The notes beneath the pieces were generated by a model. That model worked only from the letters and a program-made list of their open reading frames with translations, made no database searches and was not told the DNA's origin. 64,000 nucleotides of DNA, from the NCBI RefSeq assembly GCF_900116195.1, contig NZ_FOZW01000010.1, forward strand, positions 124,001 through 188,000, read 5' to 3'. The DNA is from Alloyangia pacifica. GTDB lineage: Bacteria; Pseudomonadota; Alphaproteobacteria; Rhodobacterales; Rhodobacteraceae. Positions 8,281 through 17,195 of the stretch are shown here, piece after piece. Position numbers and translations under genes: made by a program. Each line of letters begins with the position of its first letter. The stretch's first letter is position 1.

Positions 8281-10266
8281 ATGAACACCCACAGCCCCAA
8301 TATGCGTCCCGTCATCCGACAGCTGGACGAGGCCGCCATCAACCGCATCGCCGCCGGCGAGGTGGTCGAGCGCCCGGCCTCGGCGGTCAAGGAGCTGGTG
8401 GAGAACGCCATCGACGCCGGGGCGACCCGCGTCACGGTGGAAATCGCCGACGGCGGCAAGACGCTGATCCGGGTGAGCGACGACGGCTGCGGCATGGGGC
8501 CGGACGAGCTGCCGCTGGCGCTGTCGCGCCATGCCACCTCGAAGATCGACGGCTCGGATCTCTTGAACATCCACAGCTTCGGCTTTCGCGGCGAGGCGCT
8601 GCCCTCGCTGGGCGCGGTGGGGCGGCTGACCATCCAGAGCCGTGTCGCCGGGCAGGACGGCGCCGAGATCGCGGTCTCCGGCGGGCAGATGGGCGCGGTG
8701 AAACCGGCGGCGCTGAACCCCGGCACGGTGGTCGCCCTGCGCGATCTCTTCTTCGCCACGCCCGCGCGGCTGAAGTTCCTGCGCACCGACCGTGCCGAGA
8801 TGATGTCGATCTCGGACGTGATGAAACGGCTCGCCATGGCCGAGCCCTCGGTGGGCTTCACCCTGCGCGACGTCTCGCAGGGCAAGGACCGGGTGACCTT
8901 CCGCGCCGACGCGGTCTCGGGCGATCTCTTCGACGCGCTGCGGGGCCGGCTGGCGCAGGTGCTGGGTGCCGAGTTCACCGACAATGCGCTGGCCATCGAC
9001 GCCGAGCGTGACGGCTTCCGGCTGACCGGCTACGCGGCTCTGCCGACCTATTCGCGCGGCTCTTCCGTGGCGCAGCATCTCTTCGTCAATGGCCGCCCGG
9101 TGCAGGACAAGCTGCTGTTCGGCGCGCTGCGCGGCGCCTATGCCGATTACCTCAGCCGCGACCGCCATCCCGCGGTGGCGCTGTTTGTCGATTGCGACCC
9201 GCACCTGGTGGACGTGAACGTGCACCCGGCGAAATCCGAGGTGCGCTTCCGCGAGCCCGGGCTGGTGCGCGGGCTGATCGTCTCGGCGCTGCGCCACGCT
9301 TTGGCCGACGCCGGGCACCGCGCCTCGAGCACCGTGGCGGCCGAGACGCTGGCGGCACTTCGCCCCGAGATGCGACCGCAAGTCTCTTCGGAGGGGCAGA
9401 TGCCGCTGCACCAGCAGCCGTCGCGCGACAGCACCTTCGGCGCCTATGGCGGCGGCGCGCCGCTCGGCGCGGCCCCGGCGGCCGCGCCCCACGCCCGCGT
9501 CTACCAGATGGACCGCCCCTCGGCCGGCGCACGCAGCGCAGCCTATGCCGCGCAGGCGCCCGATCCCAATTTCGTGCCCGCCCCGCCGCGCGTGCCCCCG
9601 GTACAGACGCAGGGCTTTGCCGAAATGCAGGGCGGCTGGTCGGGCCGTGTCGTCGAAGATGCGGCAGAGGCACCAGAGGCCGCCCACCTGCCGCTCGGCG
9701 CGGCGCGGGGTCAGGTGCACGAGAATTACATCATCGCTCAGACCGAGACCGGCATCGTCATCGTCGACCAGCACGCGGCGCACGAACGGCTGGTCTACGA
9801 AAAGCTGAAACGCCAGATGGCCGAGCGCGGCGTCGCCGCGCAGGCGCTGCTGATCCCCGAGATCGTCGAGCTGTCGCAGGACGACCTGTCGCGCATCCTC
9901 GACATTGCCGACGACCTTGGCCGCATGGGCCTGTCGGTCGAACCCTTCGGCGGCTCGGCGCTGGCGGTGCGCGAAACGCCTGCCATCCTTGGCGAGGTCA
10001 ACGCCGAGGCGCTGATCAAGGACATTCTCGACGAGCTTTCGGACTACGGCAGCTCGCAGCTTGTGCAGGAAAAGCTCGAGGCGATCCTCTCCCGCGTCGC
10101 CTGCCACGGCTCGATCCGCTCGGGCCGCCGGATGCGCGCCGAGGAGATGAACGCCCTGCTGCGCGAGATGGAGGCCACGCCCCACTCCGGCCAGTGCAAC
10201 CACGGACGCCCTACCTACGTGGAGCTGAAGCTGTCGGATATCGAGAGGCTGTTCGGCCGCACATGA
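8281..10266 (+). CDS. mutL: DNA mismatch repair protein MutL, endonuclease type
   Basis: MutL couples mismatch recognition by MutS to strand incision. The 661 residues contain the GHKL ATPase motifs (ELVENAIDAGA, DDGCGMG, GFRGEALPSLGAV) in the first 120 residues, then an Ala/Pro-rich linker around 360-460. The C-terminal dimerisation domain bears the metal-binding endonuclease motif DQHAAHERLVYE, plus ACHGS and CNHGRPT. That motif marks the MutL type that nicks DNA itself, expected in bacteria without MutH. The stop overlaps the rmuC start by 4 bp. Confidence 0.96.
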   Translation: MNTHSPNMRPVIRQLDEAAINRIAAGEVVERPASAVKELVENAIDAGATRVTVEIADGGKTLIRVSDDGCGMGPDELPLALSRHATSKIDGSDLLNIHSFGFRGEALPSLGAVGRLTIQSRVAGQDGAEIAVSGGQMGAVKPAALNPGTVVALRDLFFATPARLKFLRTDRAEMMSISDVMKRLAMAEPSVGFTLRDVSQGKDRVTFRADAVSGDLFDALRGRLAQVLGAEFTDNALAIDAERDGFRLTGYAALPTYSRGSSVAQHLFVNGRPVQDKLLFGALRGAYADYLSRDRHPAVALFVDCDPHLVDVNVHPAKSEVRFREPGLVRGLIVSALRHALADAGHRASSTVAAETLAALRPEMRPQVSSEGQMPLHQQPSRDSTFGAYGGGAPLGAAPAAAPHARVYQMDRPSAGARSAAYAAQAPDPNFVPAPPRVPPVQTQGFAEMQGGWSGRVVEDAAEAPEAAHLPLGAARGQVHENYIIAQTETGIVIVDQHAAHERLVYEKLKRQMAERGVAAQALLIPEIVELSQDDLSRILDIADDLGRMGLSVEPFGGSALAVRETPAILGEVNAEALIKDILDELSDYGSSQLVQEKLEAILSRVACHGSIRSGRRMRAEEMNALLREMEATPHSGQCNHGRPTYVELKLSDIERLFGRT

Positions 10267-11402
10267 TCGAGATCGCCGGGCAGAGCATCGACATGGGCGA
10301 CCCGCGCCTCTGGGCTGCCGTGGGTGCGGCTCTCCTTGCGCTTCTGCTGATCCTGTCGATCCGCGCCTCGAACCGCGCCGCCCGGCTCGGCTATCCGCTC
10401 AGCCAGCTGTCGCAGCGGGTGCAGGCGCTGTCCGAGGGGCAGGAGCGGCTCGCCGGCGGGCTGCACCATGTCTCCGAGGCGCAGGTGAAGAGCCAGAACG
10501 CCATGCTGCAGCTGATGGAAAAGCGGCTGGCGCAGGTGCAGCAGAACATGTCCGAGAACCTGCATGGCACCGCCCGCCGCACCGCGCATTCGCTGGGACA
10601 GTTGCAGGAACGGCTGAAGACCATCGACCAGGCGCAGGAGAACATCACAAGGCTCTCGGGCGACGTGCTGTCGCTGCAGGACATCTTGTCGAACAAGCAG
10701 ACCCGCGGCGCCTTCGGGGAAATCCAGCTCAACGACATCGTCTCCAAGGCGCTGCCGCCCGACGCCTACGCGATGCAGGCGACGCTCTCGAACGGGCGCC
10801 GCGCCGATTGCCTGATCAAGCTGCCGGAACCGCCCGGCCATATCGTCATCGACGCCAAATTCCCGCTCGAAGCCTACGAGATGCTGCGCCGCGCCGAGAC
10901 GCCCGAGGCGAAGCAACGCGCCGGGCAGGCCTTCCGCATGTCGGTGCGCAAGCACCTGCGTGACATCTCGGACCGCTACATCCTCGACGGCGAGACCGCC
11001 GACAGCGCGCTGATGTTCCTGCCCTCCGAGGCGGTTTACGCGGAGCTGCACGCGACCTTCCCCGAGGTGGTGCGCGAGGGCTTTTCGCTGCGGGTCTGGA
11101 TCGTCTCGCCAACCACCTGCATGGCCACGCTCAACACGCTGCGCGCGGTGCTCAAGGATGCCCGGATGCGCGAGCAGGCCGGGGCCATCCGGCGCGAGCT
11201 CGGGCTGCTGCACCAGGACGTCGAGCGGCTCGGGGCGCGGGTAGAGAACCTCGACCGCCACTTCGGCATGGCCGCCAAGGACCTCTCGGAGATCCGCATC
11301 AGCGCCGAGAAGGCCGGCCGACGTGCCCAAAAACTCGACAATTTTGATTTCGAAGATCTGGCGCCCGAGGGGCGTATCGTGCCATTGCCAAGGCAGACCT
11401 GA
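10263..11402 (+). CDS. rmuC: RmuC family DNA recombination protein
   Basis: RmuC proteins limit inversions at short repeats and have a nuclease-like fold. The 379-residue protein has an N-terminal membrane anchor (residues about 17-35, LWAAVGAALLALLLILSI) and a long coiled coil rich in Gln and Leu (about 45-135). The RmuC core follows, with TRGAFGEIQLNDIV, VIDAKFPLEAY and the LRVWIVSPTT strand. ATGA overlap with mutL indicates translational coupling. The longer open frame upstream lies antiparallel in sense to MutL coding and was not used. Confidence 0.93.
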   Translation: MIEIAGQSIDMGDPRLWAAVGAALLALLLILSIRASNRAARLGYPLSQLSQRVQALSEGQERLAGGLHHVSEAQVKSQNAMLQLMEKRLAQVQQNMSENLHGTARRTAHSLGQLQERLKTIDQAQENITRLSGDVLSLQDILSNKQTRGAFGEIQLNDIVSKALPPDAYAMQATLSNGRRADCLIKLPEPPGHIVIDAKFPLEAYEMLRRAETPEAKQRAGQAFRMSVRKHLRDISDRYILDGETADSALMFLPSEAVYAELHATFPEVVREGFSLRVWIVSPTTCMATLNTLRAVLKDARMREQAGAIRRELGLLHQDVERLGARVENLDRHFGMAAKDLSEIRISAEKAGRRAQKLDNFDFEDLAPEGRIVPLPRQT

Positions 11403-11432
11403 CTTTTCGACCGACTCGCCAAGGAAAATCGG

Positions 11433-12449
11433 ATGTTTGCCCGCCTGACCGGCCTCGCGCTTGCGGCCCTGCTTGCCGCTCCCGGCTACGCCGAGGGCGA
11501 CAAGACCGGTGTCGGCGTCAGCAGCATGATCCGCCCCGAGGCGAACTTCGGTCGCGGACTGTCGATGACCATCTGGTACCCGGCGCAGACCGGTGGCGGC
11601 GCCTCCGAACTGGTCGGGCGCAACGCGGTCTTCGAGGGCACCCCGGCTCAGCGCGAAGCCTCGCCCCTGCCCGGCAAGCTGCCGCTGGTGCTGCTCTCGC
11701 ACGGCGGGCGGCGCTCGTCGGAGCAGAGCGGCGCCTGGCTGGCGGCACGGCTGGCCGAGGGCGGCTACATCGTCGCAGAGGTCAGCGGCCAGCGTCCGCG
11801 CGATCCGGCCTCGGCGCTCGGCGAGATCTGGCGGCGCCCGGCAGAGCTGGGACAGGCGCTCGACCTGCTGTTGAATGATCCCGACTGGCAGATGCGCATC
11901 GACGACACCCGCGTCGCGGTTGCCGGCTTCGCGCTCGGCGGCACCGCCGCGATGATGCTCGGCGGCGGCATGATCGACGAGGGCGCCTATATGCTCAATT
12001 GCTGGACCGGCCATCCCTCGACGGATTGCGCCTGGTTCGGTTCCGCCGGTGTCGATCCGGCAAGCGTCGACCTGCAGGCGCTGACCCTGCCGCGCCGCGA
12101 CGCGCGGGTCCGCGCTGTGCTGGCCATCGCGCCCGAATACCTCGCCGAGTTCCGGCCCGACAGCCTGCAGCCGCATGCGCCCGACATGCGCATCTTCGGC
12201 CTAGACCAGCCCGCGCCGGGCGAGGTTCGCCTCGCCGCGCGGACCGGGATCGAGGTGGTTCCGCTGGAAGGGGCCGAGCTCTACGACCTGTTTGCCCGCT
12301 GCACCCCCAACGGCGCCAAGCTGCTGCAGGAGGAGGGCGGCGATCCCGCGCTCTGCGCCAGCAGCCCCGAAGAGCGCTCGGCGGTACATGATCAGGTTGC
12401 AACGGGCACGCTCGGCTTCCTGAACCGGGCGCTGCCCTCTCCTGACTGA
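11433..12449 (+). CDS. Exported alpha/beta-hydrolase-fold protein lacking the nucleophile serine
   Basis: A 338-residue protein with a signal peptide (MFARLTGLALAALLAAPGYA, cleavage after residue 20). The fold resembles periplasmic dienelactone-hydrolase or PAF-acetylhydrolase-like proteins: LPLVLLSHGG oxyanion loop, then the strand-turn-helix VAVAGFALGGTAAM. In active members the turn is G-x-S-x-G, but here it is GFALG, with Ala167 encoded by GCG at 11931-11933. It is therefore probably not a classical serine hydrolase. It follows rmuC by 30 bp. Family level is secure; specific function is unknown. Confidence 0.78.
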   Translation: MFARLTGLALAALLAAPGYAEGDKTGVGVSSMIRPEANFGRGLSMTIWYPAQTGGGASELVGRNAVFEGTPAQREASPLPGKLPLVLLSHGGRRSSEQSGAWLAARLAEGGYIVAEVSGQRPRDPASALGEIWRRPAELGQALDLLLNDPDWQMRIDDTRVAVAGFALGGTAAMMLGGGMIDEGAYMLNCWTGHPSTDCAWFGSAGVDPASVDLQALTLPRRDARVRAVLAIAPEYLAEFRPDSLQPHAPDMRIFGLDQPAPGEVRLAARTGIEVVPLEGAELYDLFARCTPNGAKLLQEEGGDPALCASSPEERSAVHDQVATGTLGFLNRALPSPD

Positions 12450-12552
12450 TCTCGCCCGCCCTATCCCGCCACGCGGCACGCGCCGCTTGTCGCAGATCAA
12501 GGTCGGGGTGTACGCTTTTCTCCATGGTGTGCGCGAAGAAAGGAGACGCGCC

Positions 12553-12882
12553 ATGGAAGAAATCAGCGTCCGCACGGTTGCCGCCGTGATCCTGATGGCC
12601 CGGGAGATCGAACGGGCCGAAGGCGAGCTGCGCGGCTTCATCGACCGCATGAGCGAAGAGGAACAGGCCGCGCTGGTCGCGGTGATGTGGATCGGCCGCG
12701 ATGCCTTCGACGCCGACGAATGGGCCGAAGCCTACAGCACCGCGCTCACCGAAGCCTCGACACCGACCGCCGACTACCTGATCGGCACGCCGCATCTGGC
12801 CGACAACCTCGAGGCCGGCCTCGAGGCGCTCGGCTTCGATCCCGAGGACGAGGAGGATGAGCTGCTGAACCGCGGCAGCTGA
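12553..12882 (+). CDS. DUF3775 family protein
   Basis: A 109-residue acidic, mostly helical protein of the DUF3775 family (FIDRMSEEEQAALVAVMWIGR and the LIGTPHLADNLEAGLEALG end). Function is unknown. The ATG at 12553 was chosen over an upstream in-frame start at 12487 because AGGAG lies 7 bp before it and family similarity begins there. The C-terminal tail is nearly all Asp and Glu. It is convergent with dinB. Confidence 0.78.
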   Translation: MEEISVRTVAAVILMAREIERAEGELRGFIDRMSEEEQAALVAVMWIGRDAFDADEWAEAYSTALTEASTPTADYLIGTPHLADNLEAGLEALGFDPEDEEDELLNRGS

Positions 12883-12913
12883 TCCGCGGCCGGACAGCCA
12901 GCTTGCGGGGCGC

Positions 12914-14176
12914 TCAGCGCAGCCCCCGCCCCTTCACGATCGCCGTTTCGCCGAAGCGGGCGCGGATCGCATCCGTCGCCCGTTCCGCCGCCGCACGCTT
13001 GCCGGCGTCGGGATCGAGAAGATCGCCGCCCCGGTCAGCCTGATCCGCCGCCACCAGATCCGAGATCCCCGCGCCCAGCAGCCGCCATGGCCCCTGCCTC
13101 TCCAGCCCGTCGAGCATGCCGCGGGCCACGCGATAGATGCGGTCGGCCATCTGCGTGGCATCGCCCAGCGACTGCCGCCGGGTGATCAGCTTGAAATCGG
13201 CGCGCTTGACCTTCAGCGTCACCACCCGTCCGGCCATGCCCTTGGCCTTGGCCCGATCCGAAACCTTCTCGCACATGCGCCAGAGATGCCCGTCGAGCAG
13301 GTCGTGATCGCCGGTGTCCTCGTTGAACGTGGTTTCGTTGGAAATGGACTTGATCGGCGCATTGCGCATTACCCGCCGCGTGTCCTCGCCGCGCGCCAGA
13401 TGCCACAGCCGCTGCCCCATCGAACCGAATCGGGCAATCAGGTCTCGCTGCTCCCAGCGCAGCAGGTCCTCGAAGGTGCGGATCCCGGCGCGCTCCAGCG
13501 ACTCCTGCGAGGCCATGCCGACGCCCCAGATCATCCGCACCGACTTCGGCCGCAGGAAGTCGGCGGTCTCGGCCTTGCCGATCACCGAGAAACCGTGCGG
13601 CTTGTCGAGGTCCGAGGCGATCTTGGCGAGGAACTTGTTGTGCGACAGGCCGACCGAGCCGGTGACCCCGAGCTCTTCGCGCATGCGCTTGACCAGCCGC
13701 GCCATCATCACCGCGGGCGGATGGCCGTGCAGCCGCGCCGTGCCGGTGAGATCGAGAAAGGCCTCATCGAGCGACAGCGGTTCGATCGCCGGCGTCAGCT
13801 CCTCCATCAGCGCGCGAATTTGCCGCGAGACCTCGACGTAGAGCTCCATCCGCGGCTTCACCACCACGGCGTCGGGGCAGAGTTTCATCGCCTGGAACAT
13901 CGGCATGGCCGAGCGGACGCCGCGGATGCGCGCAACGTAGCAGGCGGTGGAGACAACCCCGCGCTTGCCGCCGCCGACGATCACCGGCTTGTCGGCCAGC
14001 TCTGGATTCTCGCGTTTCTCGACGGTGGCATAGAAGGCGTCGCAGTCCATGTGCGCGATGGAGAGGTCCCACAGTTCGTCATGGCGCACGATCCGCGGGC
14101 GTCCGCAGGACGGGCAGCGTGTTCCATGGTCGAATTCGGCGAGGCAATCGCGGCAGAGCGCGGGCATGGGTGGCAT
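12914..14176 (-). CDS. dinB: Y-family DNA polymerase IV with N-terminal zinc ribbon
   Basis: A translesion DNA polymerase of 420 residues. The palm motifs are clear: HMDCDAFYATVE near residue 42 and LSLDEAFLD, which supply the metal-binding Asp/Asp/Glu. The little-finger domain is present (IKSISNETTFNEDTGD). The first 25 residues form a CRDC plus CPSC zinc ribbon (C8, C11, C21, C24) before the polymerase starts, an extension absent from E. coli DinB. The C-terminus ends without an obvious clamp-binding QL-x-LF motif. Start is either 14176 or the ATG at 14167. Confidence 0.93.
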   Translation of the reverse strand: MPPMPALCRDCLAEFDHGTRCPSCGRPRIVRHDELWDLSIAHMDCDAFYATVEKRENPELADKPVIVGGGKRGVVSTACYVARIRGVRSAMPMFQAMKLCPDAVVVKPRMELYVEVSRQIRALMEELTPAIEPLSLDEAFLDLTGTARLHGHPPAVMMARLVKRMREELGVTGSVGLSHNKFLAKIASDLDKPHGFSVIGKAETADFLRPKSVRMIWGVGMASQESLERAGIRTFEDLLRWEQRDLIARFGSMGQRLWHLARGEDTRRVMRNAPIKSISNETTFNEDTGDHDLLDGHLWRMCEKVSDRAKAKGMAGRVVTLKVKRADFKLITRRQSLGDATQMADRIYRVARGMLDGLERQGPWRLLGAGISDLVAADQADRGGDLLDPDAGKRAAAERATDAIRARFGETAIVKGRGLR

Positions 14177-14246
14177 TTCCGGCGACAGGTGTTACCTCGG
14201 CACTATACGCCGAACCCACGCAGCAGTGCCATTGCCCGGAGGCATG

Positions 14247-14645
14247 ATGAACTTCAGAGGCGCCAAGATAATCCTGTTTCTCGGTGACGATCTGCTGATC
14301 CTGCGCCGCGATCATACCGAGGGCATCCCATGGCCCGGCTACCTCGATTTTCCCGGTGGCGCGCGCGAGCCGGGAGAGACCGGCATGGAATGCGCCCTGC
14401 GCGAAACCATCGAGGAGGTCGGGCTCGATCTCGGGCCAGAGGCGCTGAGCTGGGAACTGTTTTACGACGGGCTTTGGTACTTCGCGGCGCACCTGCCAGC
14501 GAGCCGCGTCGACGATGTGGTCTGGGGCGGCGAAGGCGAGGGCTGGATGATGATGTCGCCCGAAGAGTTCATCGCGCGCGAGGACGCGATCCCGCATTTC
14601 CGCAGCGTGCTGCGCGATTACATGGACGCGCGCGACGCGCGCTGA
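14247..14645 (+). CDS. Nudix hydrolase
   Basis: A 132-residue Nudix-fold pyrophosphohydrolase. The 23-residue Nudix box is perfect: G-x5-E (GAREPGE), seven residues, then RETIEEVGL. Substrate, probably a nucleoside diphosphate derivative, cannot be assigned. Two ATG codons are adjacent (14244 and 14247). GGAGG ends at 14242, which leaves only 1 bp to the first but 4 bp to the second, so I prefer the second. It is divergent from dinB, with a 67-70 bp gap. Confidence 0.88.
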   Translation: MNFRGAKIILFLGDDLLILRRDHTEGIPWPGYLDFPGGAREPGETGMECALRETIEEVGLDLGPEALSWELFYDGLWYFAAHLPASRVDDVVWGGEGEGWMMMSPEEFIAREDAIPHFRSVLRDYMDARDAR

Positions 14646-14651
14646 GCGCGG

Positions 14652-14960
14652 TCAGGCCGCGCGGAACAGCGACAGCCAGCCGAGGCCCGCCTTGCGAGGC
14701 ACCGTGTCGCGCGGCCGGCGAACGCGCTCCGACGGCAACGGTGCGGTGCGCGCCTGCAGCGTGTCGGGCCGGTCCAGCAAGGCCAGCGCCCGTGACACCA
14801 GCACCCGCTCCGCGGCGTCGGGCTGCGTGGTCACCGGGGCCTTGAAGGTACTCGCGACCCGGACCCGCCCGGCGTCGGAGTGGAAGGTCACGAGGGCCTC
14901 GAATTGTTCTTCGGCGGCGTTGTAGCGCATCTCGCCGATCTGTGTGCGCATCTCGGTCAT
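14652..14960 (-). CDS. Conserved hypothetical protein, 102 aa
   Basis: A small soluble protein with no recognised domain. The N-terminal half is beta-rich (IGEMRYNAAEEQFEALVTFH, then GRVRVASTFKAP) and the C-terminal half is basic and Arg/Pro-rich. I believe similar short proteins occur in related Rhodobacterales, but I cannot name a family. The start at 14960 has a clear AGGAG 8 bp upstream; the longer open frame upstream has none. It is convergent with the Nudix gene, 6 bp away. Confidence 0.6.
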   Translation of the reverse strand: MTEMRTQIGEMRYNAAEEQFEALVTFHSDAGRVRVASTFKAPVTTQPDAAERVLVSRALALLDRPDTLQARTAPLPSERVRRPRDTVPRKAGLGWLSLFRAA

Positions 14961-15295
14961 GGCTTGTCTCCTGATTGGCCTCAAAACGCCGCAATTGGCG
15001 CGCCAGTTCCCTCGGGTCTCTGCACGGCGCCGTGCAGAGGATGTGAGCAGCGACTGTCCGCCACCCGCAGTGACCTCTCTGGAAACCCCGCCACGGCCGC
15101 CCAAAACCCACTGAAGAGACGCTGGAAATCCCTTTCTTTCTCGCCATGCGGCGGGGCATAGTCGGCGCAAGCGCTTCTTCTCTTGTTAAATACGCCGGGG
15201 GTGAGGCGCGTCAGCGCCGAGGGGGCAGCGCCCCCTTTGCAGGATCGAACGCGGCGCCGATGCGGAGCCGCAGGCAAGCCGGGGGAGATACCCAT
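14961..15295. other. Intergenic region, 335 bp, divergent promoters plus repeat copy B
   Basis: No gene of its own. The left part should carry the promoter of the 102-residue hypothetical gene on the minus strand. The right part holds dispersed repeat copy B (15173-15236) and the ribosome binding region GGGGGAGATA before the SPFH gene. Confidence 0.5.
15173..15236 (+). repeat. Dispersed intergenic repeat, full copy B
   Basis: It runs from GCTTCTTCTCTT through AAATACGCCGGGGGTGAG to a perfect hairpin AGGGGGC-AGC-GCCCCCT at 15220-15236. The order of parts is the mirror image of copy A at 5296-5360. It lies upstream of the SPFH gene. Confidence 0.65.
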
Positions 15296-16192
15296 ATGGA
15301 CGTGGAAACTCTGATCGCGGATCTGGTCGGCGGCAATCTCGTGGTGCTGCTGCTCGCCGCCTTCGTGATCCTATGCGTGCTCCTCGGGGTGCGCATCGTG
15401 CCGCAGGCGGAGAAGCACGTGGTCGAACGCTTCGGCCGGCTGCGCGCGGTGCTCGGCCCCGGGATCAACTTCATCGTGCCCTTCCTCGACCGGGTGGCGC
15501 ACAAGGTCTCGATCCTCGAACGCCAGCTGCCCACCGCCAGCCAGGACGCGATCACCGCCGACAACGTGCTGGTGGAGGTCGAGACCTCGGTCTTCTACCG
15601 CATCCTCGAGCCGGAAAAGACCGTCTACCGCATCCGCGACGTGGATGCCGCCATCGCCACCACCGTCGCAGGCATCGTCCGCGCCGAGATCGGCAAGATG
15701 GAGCTCGACGAGGTGCAGTCCAACCGCGCGGCGCTGATCGCCACGATCAAGAGCAACGTCGAGGACGCGGTGGACAACTGGGGGATCGAGGTGACGCGGG
15801 CCGAGATCCTCGACGTGAACCTCGACCAGCAGACCCGCGACGCCATGCTTCAGCAGCTCAACGCCGAGCGCGCCCGCCGCGCTCAGGTGACCGAGGCCGA
15901 GGGCCGCAAGCGCGCCGTGGAGCTCTCGGCGGACGCCGACCTCTACGCCGCCGAGCAGACCGCCAAGGCGCGGCGCATCTCGGCCGAGGCCGAGGCCTAT
16001 GCGACGCAGGTGGTGGCCGAGGCCATCGCCAAGAACGGGCTGGAGGCAGCGCAATACCAGGTGGCGCTGAAACAGGTCGAGGCGCTGGTGGCGCTCGGCA
16101 ACGGCGACGGCAAGCAGACCATCGTGCTGCCCTCGAATGCGCTCGATGCCTTCGCCGACGCCTTCACCCTTCTGACGGGACGCAAGCCATGA
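15296..16192 (+). CDS. SPFH/stomatin-family membrane protein (QmcA-like)
   Basis: A 298-residue band-7 protein. One N-terminal membrane helix (about 13-33, NLVVLLLAAFVILCVLLGV) is followed by the SPFH domain (VPQAEKHVVERFGRLRAVLGPG, then ITADNVLVEVETSVFYRI). A helical, Ala/Glu-rich segment (about 185-250) mediates oligomerisation in this family. SPFH proteins organise membrane microdomains and protease complexes. The stop overlaps the NfeD-like gene by 4 bp, the classic SPFH-NfeD pairing. The start at 15296 follows a GGGGGAG ribosome site. Confidence 0.92.
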   Translation: MDVETLIADLVGGNLVVLLLAAFVILCVLLGVRIVPQAEKHVVERFGRLRAVLGPGINFIVPFLDRVAHKVSILERQLPTASQDAITADNVLVEVETSVFYRILEPEKTVYRIRDVDAAIATTVAGIVRAEIGKMELDEVQSNRAALIATIKSNVEDAVDNWGIEVTRAEILDVNLDQQTRDAMLQQLNAERARRAQVTEAEGRKRAVELSADADLYAAEQTAKARRISAEAEAYATQVVAEAIAKNGLEAAQYQVALKQVEALVALGNGDGKQTIVLPSNALDAFADAFTLLTGRKP

Positions 16193-16455
16193 TCCAGCTC
16201 TGGTGGGTGTGGCTGGCGGCGGCGGTGGTGCTGCTGGTGCTCGAGGTGCTGAGCCCGGCCTACGTGTTCCTCGGCTTTGCCATCGGGGCGGCGGCAGTGG
16301 GCGTGCTGCTGCTGCTCGGCCTCTCCGCCGGGTGGCCGGTTCTGCTGCTGATCTGCGCCGTGGTGGCGCTGATCGGCTGGGCGCTGCTGCGGCGTTTCAT
16401 GGGCGTCCGCAAGGGCCAGACCAAGATCTGGACCCGGGACATCAACGAGGACTGA
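16189..16455 (+). CDS. Short NfeD-family membrane protein
   Basis: An 88-residue protein with two or three membrane helices filling residues 3-65 (WVWLAAAVVLLVLEVLSPAYVFLGF is the NfeD hallmark start). It ends in a short basic/acidic tail. It lacks both the ClpP-like protease and most of the OB-fold of long NfeD proteins, so it matches the short NfeD1b class that partners SPFH proteins. It is translationally coupled to the SPFH gene through ATGA. Confidence 0.87.
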   Translation: MIQLWWVWLAAAVVLLVLEVLSPAYVFLGFAIGAAAVGVLLLLGLSAGWPVLLLICAVVALIGWALLRRFMGVRKGQTKIWTRDINED

Positions 16456-16584
16456 ACGCCGCGGGCCTTCCGGCAGGGAAAGCCCGGGTCTCCGAGAAAT
16501 CTTGGAACCAACCCAGGGGGGGTCCTCATTGTGACCCCAGAGACCCCGAGGGGACGATCCAAACCAAGACCGAGGAGACCGCAC

Positions 16585-17097
16585 ATGACCAAGCGCTTCC
16601 TGACCACCACCACCGCAGCACTCACCATGGTTATCGCAGGCGCGATTGGCGCGCAGGCCGAGAACGAGGCCAGCGTCACCGAGCAGGCCGCTCAGGCCGT
16701 CGACGCGATCGGCGACACCGCCTATGCCATCGGCGAGACCGCGACCGACACCGCACAGGCCGGCGTCGAGGCGGTGGGCGCCGACGAGATCTACAGCGAC
16801 GCGGCGGACGTCTCGGCACAGCTCGACGCGGCGATCACCAATGACGCCCTCGTCCGTTCGAGCGATGGCGAGATCGTCGGTACGGTGAAGAAGTCCGAGA
16901 TGGACCGCGGTTTCGTGGTGATCGACCTCGACGGCGAGATGGAAGGCGCCGACGAACGCGCCATCGAGAACGCCTCCGTGCGCGCTTCGCAGCTGTCGCT
17001 GAACGCCGAGGAAGAGCTGGTGCTCGACATGACCAAGGCGGAGTTCGCCGCGGCGCTGAACGACGCCGTCAAGGTGCGGATCGACGCCAAAGGCTGA
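16585..17097 (+). CDS. Exported PRC-barrel-like protein
   Basis: A 170-residue protein with a signal peptide (residues 1-23, ending IGAQA). An acidic Ala/Thr-rich segment (24-85) is followed by a C-terminal part resembling a PRC-barrel (VRSSDGEIVGTVKKSEMDRG, then ASQLSLNAEEELVLD). PRC-barrels are small beta domains that bind partners; no enzyme motif is present. The ATG at 16585 has GAGGAGA just upstream. A GGGGTC/GACCCC hairpin sits in the 5' leader at 16519-16538, and a strong terminator follows the gene. Confidence 0.7.
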   Translation: MTKRFLTTTTAALTMVIAGAIGAQAENEASVTEQAAQAVDAIGDTAYAIGETATDTAQAGVEAVGADEIYSDAADVSAQLDAAITNDALVRSSDGEIVGTVKKSEMDRGFVVIDLDGEMEGADERAIENASVRASQLSLNAEEELVLDMTKAEFAAALNDAVKVRIDAKG

Positions 17098-17137
17098 TCT
17101 CTCCCGGCATTTCCGGTCCGATTGGACCGGTGCTTCC

Positions 17138-17172
17138 ATGCTCCCCGCGGTGCCGCCGCGGGGAGCATTTTC
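17138..17172 (+). terminator. Rho-independent terminator
   Basis: A perfect 13-bp stem (17138-17150 with 17156-17168, loop TGCCG) rich in G/C is followed by TTTT. It closes the PRC-barrel gene, before the convergent trpS gene ends at 17196. Confidence 0.88.
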
Positions 17173-17195
17173 GTGAAAGCGCCCTGCCCTTTGGC

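Noticed and set aside
7789-10203. An 804-residue open frame on the minus strand across ybaK and mutL
   Set aside because: Shadow of G+C-rich coding sequence; His/Arg/Gly-rich translation without motifs, while mutL and ybaK are intact on the other strand.
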